Assembly (NCBI GenBank): GCA_963823495.1
Contig: CAWGLV010000001.1
Coordinates: 744,001-808,000, forward strand
DNA length: 64,000 nucleotides
DNA from: DATDAH01 sp963823495
GTDB taxonomy: Bacteria > Actinomycetota > Acidimicrobiia > Acidimicrobiales > DATDAH01
Direction of reading: 5' to 3'
Shown here: positions 60,107 to 64,000 of the stretch, piece after piece
How positions within the stretch are numbered: the first letter of the stretch is position 1
Layout: each line of letters begins with the position of its first letter
Translations under genes and position numbers: made by a program
The notes under the pieces: model-generated
What the model was told of the DNA's origin: nothing
The model's database searches: none
The model's input: the letters and a program-made list of their open reading frames with translations, nothing else

Positions 60107-60940
60107 GTGGGACGACTGGCTGACGACGGCCGATACCTCGTCGACGACGACGACCGACGTCGCTTCGAGGAGGACGGTCACGTGCACCTGACCGGTGTGC
60201 TCACCGAACAGGAGGTGGCCGGGCTCGAGGTGGACTACGACCGGTTCCTGCGGCGCGAGATCGAGGTGCCGGGCAAGGACTTCTGCGACATGGCGGGGGA
60301 CTACGGGCGGGACCCCTCCGACTTCTCCATCGTCAACGTGATGCTGCCCCGCCGGTACTTCCCGGCGTGGCAGGGCAACGTCTACGAACGTCGGACCGCC
60401 GACATCGCCCGTCAGCTGTGCGGCGACGGCATGGTGATCGACTACGACCAGCTCCTGGCCAAGCAGCCGCACAAGAGCGACGCGGTGTTCGCCTGGCACC
60501 AGGACATGGCGTACTGGCCGGCCACCGAGGACCGGCGGACAGCGACGTTCTGGCTGGCGATCGACGACTCGACGGTGGAGAACGGCTGCATGCGGTTCGT
60601 TCCGGCCACGACCCACGAGGACCACCTCCGCCCCCACGCGCCGGTCTACGGCGGACGGGGGGAGTCCCACGCCCTCGGCACCGAGCTCCGCCCCGATGAC
60701 CGGGTCGTCGTCCGGCCGATCGCCCGCGGGGACTGCACAGTCCACAACGAGCGGGTCCTGCACGGCTCCGGGGGCAACGAGACCGGCGGGTTCCGGAGGG
60801 CCTACATCCTCGCCTACCGCTCCGCGGCGACCGTCGCGATCGAGCGGGAGCTGGGCTTCACCCACAGCCACAACGACACGCCCCACGTGCTCGAGGAGGT
60901 CGGCGTGCCCGGAGAGACGAGGTCGGACCCGCCCGCGTGA
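60107..60940 (+). CDS. Phytanoyl-CoA dioxygenase family (PhyH)
   Basis: 277 residues. Fe(II)/2-oxoglutarate oxygenase: WHQDMAYWP supplies H-x-D, HNERVLHGSGGN the distal His, and RAYILAYR the 2-oxoglutarate Arg. GTG at 60107 has GGAG 7 nt upstream; TAGGAT at 60060-60065 may be its -10. Hydroxylates an acyl-CoA or small molecule of unknown identity. Confidence 0.92.
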   Translation: MGRLADDGRYLVDDDDRRRFEEDGHVHLTGVLTEQEVAGLEVDYDRFLRREIEVPGKDFCDMAGDYGRDPSDFSIVNVMLPRRYFPAWQGNVYERRTADIARQLCGDGMVIDYDQLLAKQPHKSDAVFAWHQDMAYWPATEDRRTATFWLAIDDSTVENGCMRFVPATTHEDHLRPHAPVYGGRGESHALGTELRPDDRVVVRPIARGDCTVHNERVLHGSGGNETGGFRRAYILAYRSAATVAIERELGFTHSHNDTPHVLEEVGVPGETRSDPPA

Positions 60941-61002
60941 GCTTCAACACCGACGACGACGTCAACTGCGGTCGCCGGTGGTGAGCGATCCCGACGTCGT
61001 GC

Positions 61003-61791
61003 TCAGCGCTCCTCGACGACCAGGGCGGCGCAGGAGCGGCCGACGCGACCGTCGGCGTCGAAGAGGTCGGTGGTGTTGAACCCGGCGCCGACGGGCGCCA
61101 CCACGGCCTCGGAGCGCAGCCCGATCCACCGCCCGACGGGTTCCCGCGCCAGGTGCAGGGTCTGCTCGGGGTTGCGGAACGACCACTCGGCGAACGGCAA
61201 CTGCCGGCTGACGGCGGACTGGCCGTAGTCGGCGGCGACGGCCGCGATCTCGGTCCCCCGCAGCTCGGTGCCCTCCACGACCGGCATCGCCAGGCTGATC
61301 CAGGCGTGGACGCGCCGGTCGCCCTCGACGCGCTCGAACTCGATGATGAGGCTGGTGCTGTCGAAGCTCTCCCAACCGACGGCCTTCGCGGCCTTGCGGT
61401 TCGGCTCGTCCAGCGGCGGGGCGGCAGCCGGGTCGAAGGGATTCGGGTGGTCGAGGGCCTTCGGCGGCAGTTCCAGCTCACCCGGACGGACGATGATCGT
61501 CCGCGCCGTTGCGACGGCACGGCCGTCGCAGGAGAGCTCGGCGTCCTGACGCTGGACCCTTCTCCCGCCGGTGGCCTCGCTGCACTCGAGGGTGAGGGTG
61601 GCCATCGGCACGGTGGTCAGGAAGTCGACCGACAGCCGGGTCAGGGTGTGTTCCGGCGGCGACAACCGGCCGGCGAGCAGGGCCACCACGGCCGCTCCGT
61701 GCACGACCTCGCGATCCCATGGCCCGACGGCCGCTGAGGTCGGCGTGAAGGAGTGGGACCCCTCGGGACGGAACAGGGCCGTGGCGGACAT
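61003..61791 (-). CDS. Acyl-CoA thioesterase (TesB-like double hot-dog)
   Basis: 262 residues. PWDREVVHGAAVVALLAGRL, TRLSVDFLTTVPMATLTLECS ... GRRVQRQDAELSCDGRAVATARTIIV and the C-terminal hot-dog (GLRSEAVVAPVGAGFNTTDLFDADGRVGRSCAALVVEE) fit the 4HBT_3/TesB-like family. Leaderless start, TAGCCT 7 nt upstream. Confidence 0.88.
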   Translation of the reverse strand: MSATALFRPEGSHSFTPTSAAVGPWDREVVHGAAVVALLAGRLSPPEHTLTRLSVDFLTTVPMATLTLECSEATGGRRVQRQDAELSCDGRAVATARTIIVRPGELELPPKALDHPNPFDPAAAPPLDEPNRKAAKAVGWESFDSTSLIIEFERVEGDRRVHAWISLAMPVVEGTELRGTEIAAVAADYGQSAVSRQLPFAEWSFRNPEQTLHLAREPVGRWIGLRSEAVVAPVGAGFNTTDLFDADGRVGRSCAALVVEER

Positions 61792-61915
61792 GACCGAGAG
61801 GCTAGCGAACCAAATTCGACGTCGATGTCAGTTCGTTGCCGTTCGGTGAGGCGCCCCCACGGTGCTGCCGGTCATCATCGGCTAGGAAGACCGCCGTGCG
61901 CCTGGACCCCGGCAC

Positions 61916-62767
61916 GTGAGACGCGCGGTGGAGGTCGTCCACGAGGGCCTCGACTTCGGCGAGGGGCCCCGCGGGCACGACGGTCGACTGTGGGTGTCGG
62001 ACTTCTACGCCCACCAGGTCTCGTCGTACGGCCCCACCGGTGACCGCCGGGTCGAGGTCGAGCTCGACGACCAGCCCAGTGGGCTGGGCTGGCTCCCGTC
62101 AGGGGAGCTGCTGGTGGTCGCCATGACCTCCCGGCAGGTGCGTCGGGTCGACGCCGACGGCGCGATCCACCTCCACGCCGACCTGTCGGCCATCGCCACC
62201 GGCCACACCAACGACATGGTCGTCGACGGCCGGGGAAACGCCTACGTGGGCAACTTCGGCTTCGACACCGAAGCCGGCGACCGGCCCCCACGGGCGGCCG
62301 ACCTGGCCCTGGTCCGTCCCGACGGCACGAGCGAGGTGGTGGCCCGCGACCTCCGCTTCCCCAACGGCTCGGTGGTGACCCCCGACGGCGCCACGCTGAT
62401 CCTGGGCGAGTCGATGGGGCAGCGCTACACGGCGTTCACCATCGGCGAGGACGGGAGGCTCGCCGAGCGGCGTACATGGGCCGAGCTGGACGGCATGGGC
62501 CCCGACGGTTGCGTGCTCGACGCCGAGGGGGCGATCTGGATGGCCGACGCCTACGGCGGCGACTGCCACCGGGTGGCCGAGGGAGGTGAGATCGTCGAGT
62601 CGGTCACGGCGAGCCTTCCCGTCTTCGCCTGCACGCTCGCCGGCCCGGATCGACAGACGCTCTACCTCGTCACCGCACCGGGCTTCGGTGAGGCGGTGTG
62701 CGCGGGCAAGGGCCTCGGGCGCATCGAGGCCGTCGAGGTCGACGTCCCCGGTGCCGGCTGGCCCTGA
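61916..62767 (+). CDS. SMP-30/gluconolactonase-like hydrolase
   Basis: 283 residues. Six-bladed propeller: EVVHEGLDFGEGPRGHDGRLWVSDFYAHQV (metal Glu), GHTNDMVVDGRGNAYVGNFGFD (N and D ligands) and FPNGSVVTPDG..LILGES. A lactonase or similar esterase. GTG 61916 is the only in-frame start before homology begins. Confidence 0.93.
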   Translation: MRRAVEVVHEGLDFGEGPRGHDGRLWVSDFYAHQVSSYGPTGDRRVEVELDDQPSGLGWLPSGELLVVAMTSRQVRRVDADGAIHLHADLSAIATGHTNDMVVDGRGNAYVGNFGFDTEAGDRPPRAADLALVRPDGTSEVVARDLRFPNGSVVTPDGATLILGESMGQRYTAFTIGEDGRLAERRTWAELDGMGPDGCVLDAEGAIWMADAYGGDCHRVAEGGEIVESVTASLPVFACTLAGPDRQTLYLVTAPGFGEAVCAGKGLGRIEAVEVDVPGAGWP

Positions 62768-62774
62768 CCCGACC

Positions 62775-63836
62775 TCAGAGGACGGCGCGGAAGGCCTCGA
62801 CCGTCCCGACGTCGGCGCAGGTCTGGGTGGCCCGGGTCATCCCCAGCATCCCGACCTCGATGGGTTGCCAGCAACTGCCCATCGCCGCGGTCGTCGTGGC
62901 TCCGACCCAGGCGTAGAGGACCAGTCGGCGGTAGCGGTCCCAGAGGACCTCGGGGTCCGGCGCGTCGATCCCCGCGTCCACGAGCGCCTGGTGGTAGGCG
63001 CCCAGCCAGGTGCGCTCCTCGGCCTGCCGGATCTCGGTGGGGCACGAGTTGCCCAGGTAGATGGCGACGTCGCGGATGCCGGGCGAGCGGCTGATCACCG
63101 CCCAGTCGTACAGACCGACCTGGTCGCCGTCCACGAACTGGTTCCCGGCGTGGGTGTCACCGTGGATCAGCGTCCGCTCTCCCTCGTCCCAGAGCTCGGC
63201 GATCTCGTCGTTGTGGTCGATGTAGAGCCGGCAGAGATCGGTGAACACCGGCGGGAACTGGTCACCGAACTGGTCGAGGGCGCTCTGGACGAACTGGGCT
63301 CCGCGCCTGCCCCGCATCGCCGGGGGGATCCAGGCGAACTCGTCCTCGAAGCGTGGCTCCTCCCAGAACCGGGCGTGCAGTCGGGCCAGCGCCTCGACGA
63401 CCTTGCGGCCGTGGTCGGTGGCACCGGACTCGAGCCGGCTGGTGAAGGTGCACCCCGCCGCCTCCAGGTCCTCCAGGACCATGACGTACTCGGTGCGCTC
63501 CTCGCCGTGGGCGGCAAAGAAGCACCCCGGCACCCGCAGCGGTGCCCCGGCCGCCAGCTCCTCGTAGAAGCGGGCCTCCTTGCGGCCCATGTCCGTGGCC
63601 GCGACCAGCTTCCGCTGGGGCTCGCCGTCGGGAGGCAGTTTGACGAAGACGCTGGCGGGACCGCCGTGGCCGGGGGCGTGGTCGAGGCCGAGCCGCAGTC
63701 GACCCGTCGTGCCCGAGTGCTGATCGAGGACGGTCACCCCGGTGATCTCGATGTCGGGCAGGGACGGGCGCAGGGCCGTGGTGAGCCAGGACGCGGTGAC
63801 GTCCTCCGGGTGGTCGGGGATCTCGATGGCGGTCAC
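62775..63836 (-). CDS. Phosphotransferase, APH/ecdysteroid-kinase-like
   Basis: 353 residues, paralogous to 53163-54308 and the broken gene at 22352-23414: ASVFVKLPP, GRKEARFYEELAAGAPLRVPGCFFA, YVMVLEDLEAAG, TLIHGDTHAGNQFV and LYDWAVI. AAGGG precedes the GTG. Convergent with the SMP-30 gene. Confidence 0.92.
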   Translation of the reverse strand: MTAIEIPDHPEDVTASWLTTALRPSLPDIEITGVTVLDQHSGTTGRLRLGLDHAPGHGGPASVFVKLPPDGEPQRKLVAATDMGRKEARFYEELAAGAPLRVPGCFFAAHGEERTEYVMVLEDLEAAGCTFTSRLESGATDHGRKVVEALARLHARFWEEPRFEDEFAWIPPAMRGRRGAQFVQSALDQFGDQFPPVFTDLCRLYIDHNDEIAELWDEGERTLIHGDTHAGNQFVDGDQVGLYDWAVISRSPGIRDVAIYLGNSCPTEIRQAEERTWLGAYHQALVDAGIDAPDPEVLWDRYRRLVLYAWVGATTTAAMGSCWQPIEVGMLGMTRATQTCADVGTVEAFRAVL

Positions 63837-63848
63837 GCCAGCCCTTTT

Positions 63849-63876
63849 TGATTTCGGCGTCAGTGTCGATATTGTG
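63849..63876 (+). promoter_or_regulatory. Putative promoter of the amidohydrolase gene
   Basis: TTGATT (63849-63854), 16-nt spacer, TATTGT (63871-63876), 46 bp before the ATG at 63922. Confidence 0.45.
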
Positions 63877-63921
63877 GCCGGTGGCGACGACGGACGTCAA
63901 ACGGCGGAGGCCGGGGAGACC

Positions 63922-64000
63922 AATGACCGAGACCACGCCGATCTTCGACTTCGACAACCACTACTACGAGGCCGAGGACGCGTTCACCCGTCACCAGGAC
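63922..64000 (+). CDS. Amidohydrolase-family protein (start only)
   Basis: The first 26 codons before the window end read TPIFDFDNHYYEAEDAFTRHQD. The D-x-D-x-H-like start (DNHYYE) is typical of amidohydrolase_2 decarboxylase-type proteins common in Acidimicrobiia. GGGGAG precedes the ATG. Confidence 0.7.

Overview
The window is very GC-rich (roughly 70% by eye, G/C strongly preferred at third codon positions). Its gene content points to an actinobacterium, most likely of the class Acidimicrobiia (Ilumatobacter/Iamia type). The clues are F420-dependent LLM-class oxidoreductases and a DDN-like deazaflavin protein, a WS/DGAT acyltransferase, many acyl-CoA enzymes, phosphotransferases of the APH/ecdysteroid-kinase type, TANNNT -10 boxes placed 6-9 nt before start codons (leaderless mRNAs), and frequent GTG starts. 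The class assignment is an inference; no rRNA gene is present.

Layout. 0-16 kb: a partial lipoprotein-type ABC ATPase faces a class IIIb cyclase/AAA/TPR protein across a CRP-like palindrome. Then come two peroxiredoxins, a small highly expressed-looking lysine-tailed protein followed by three perfect hairpins, a CDF metal transporter, an arylsulfotransferase-like lipoprotein, an acyl-CoA ligase, a VOC protein, a MaoC hydratase coupled to a Nudix hydrolase, a beta-class DNA methyltransferase coupled to a trans-aconitate methyltransferase, and a haloalkane dehalogenase/DUF1330 operon. The dehalogenase operon has a TetR gene upstream and matching palindromes before both promoters. 16.7-22.3 kb: an ApbE flavin transferase / ferric-reductase-like membrane protein operon headed by two small low-complexity exported proteins, divergent from a two-component system whose response regulator is split into two overlapping frames. 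22.3-27 kb: a frameshifted phosphotransferase and LLM oxidoreductase, Hsp20, and a MacB-type ABC pair.

27.0-40.5 kb is an accessory region. It starts at tRNA-Arg(CCT) and holds three type II toxin-antitoxin modules of PIN type, an IS256 remnant, an integrase-core IS plus two separate fragments of related IS sequence, decayed exported-protein genes, YibE/F, a GT1 + HEAT-GT4 glycosyltransferase pair, a methylmalonyl-CoA mutase gene cut off in mid-frame, and a secreted protein. Imperfect direct repeats lie at 27.1, 28.2 and 33.2 kb.

40.4-64 kb: the most unusual locus is at 41.26-45.03 kb. A leaderless amidase_2 gene overlaps by 4 nt a 1,087-residue protein made of three GT2 glycosyltransferase modules followed by a LytR-CpsA-Psr (LCP) domain, with no visible membrane segment. 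The rest is a Tat-exported cupredoxin, a DDN-like protein, PEP synthase, an alkaline-phosphatase-superfamily protein preceded by tandem 11-bp repeats that create mini-ORFs, a HAD phosphatase, an LLM oxidoreductase, and a lipid/xenobiotic catabolic neighbourhood: two phosphotransferases, WS/DGAT, MFS exporter, two coupled acyl-CoA dehydrogenases, PhyH dioxygenase, thioesterase, SMP-30 and the start of an amidohydrolase.

At least five genes carry frameshifts relative to their family. Some lie beside IS remnants and look like true decay. Others (response regulator, phosphotransferase, LLM oxidoreductase at 20.6-23.8 kb) could be sequencing indels, and the sequence alone cannot decide. All family assignments come from reading motifs by eye; no database search was run.
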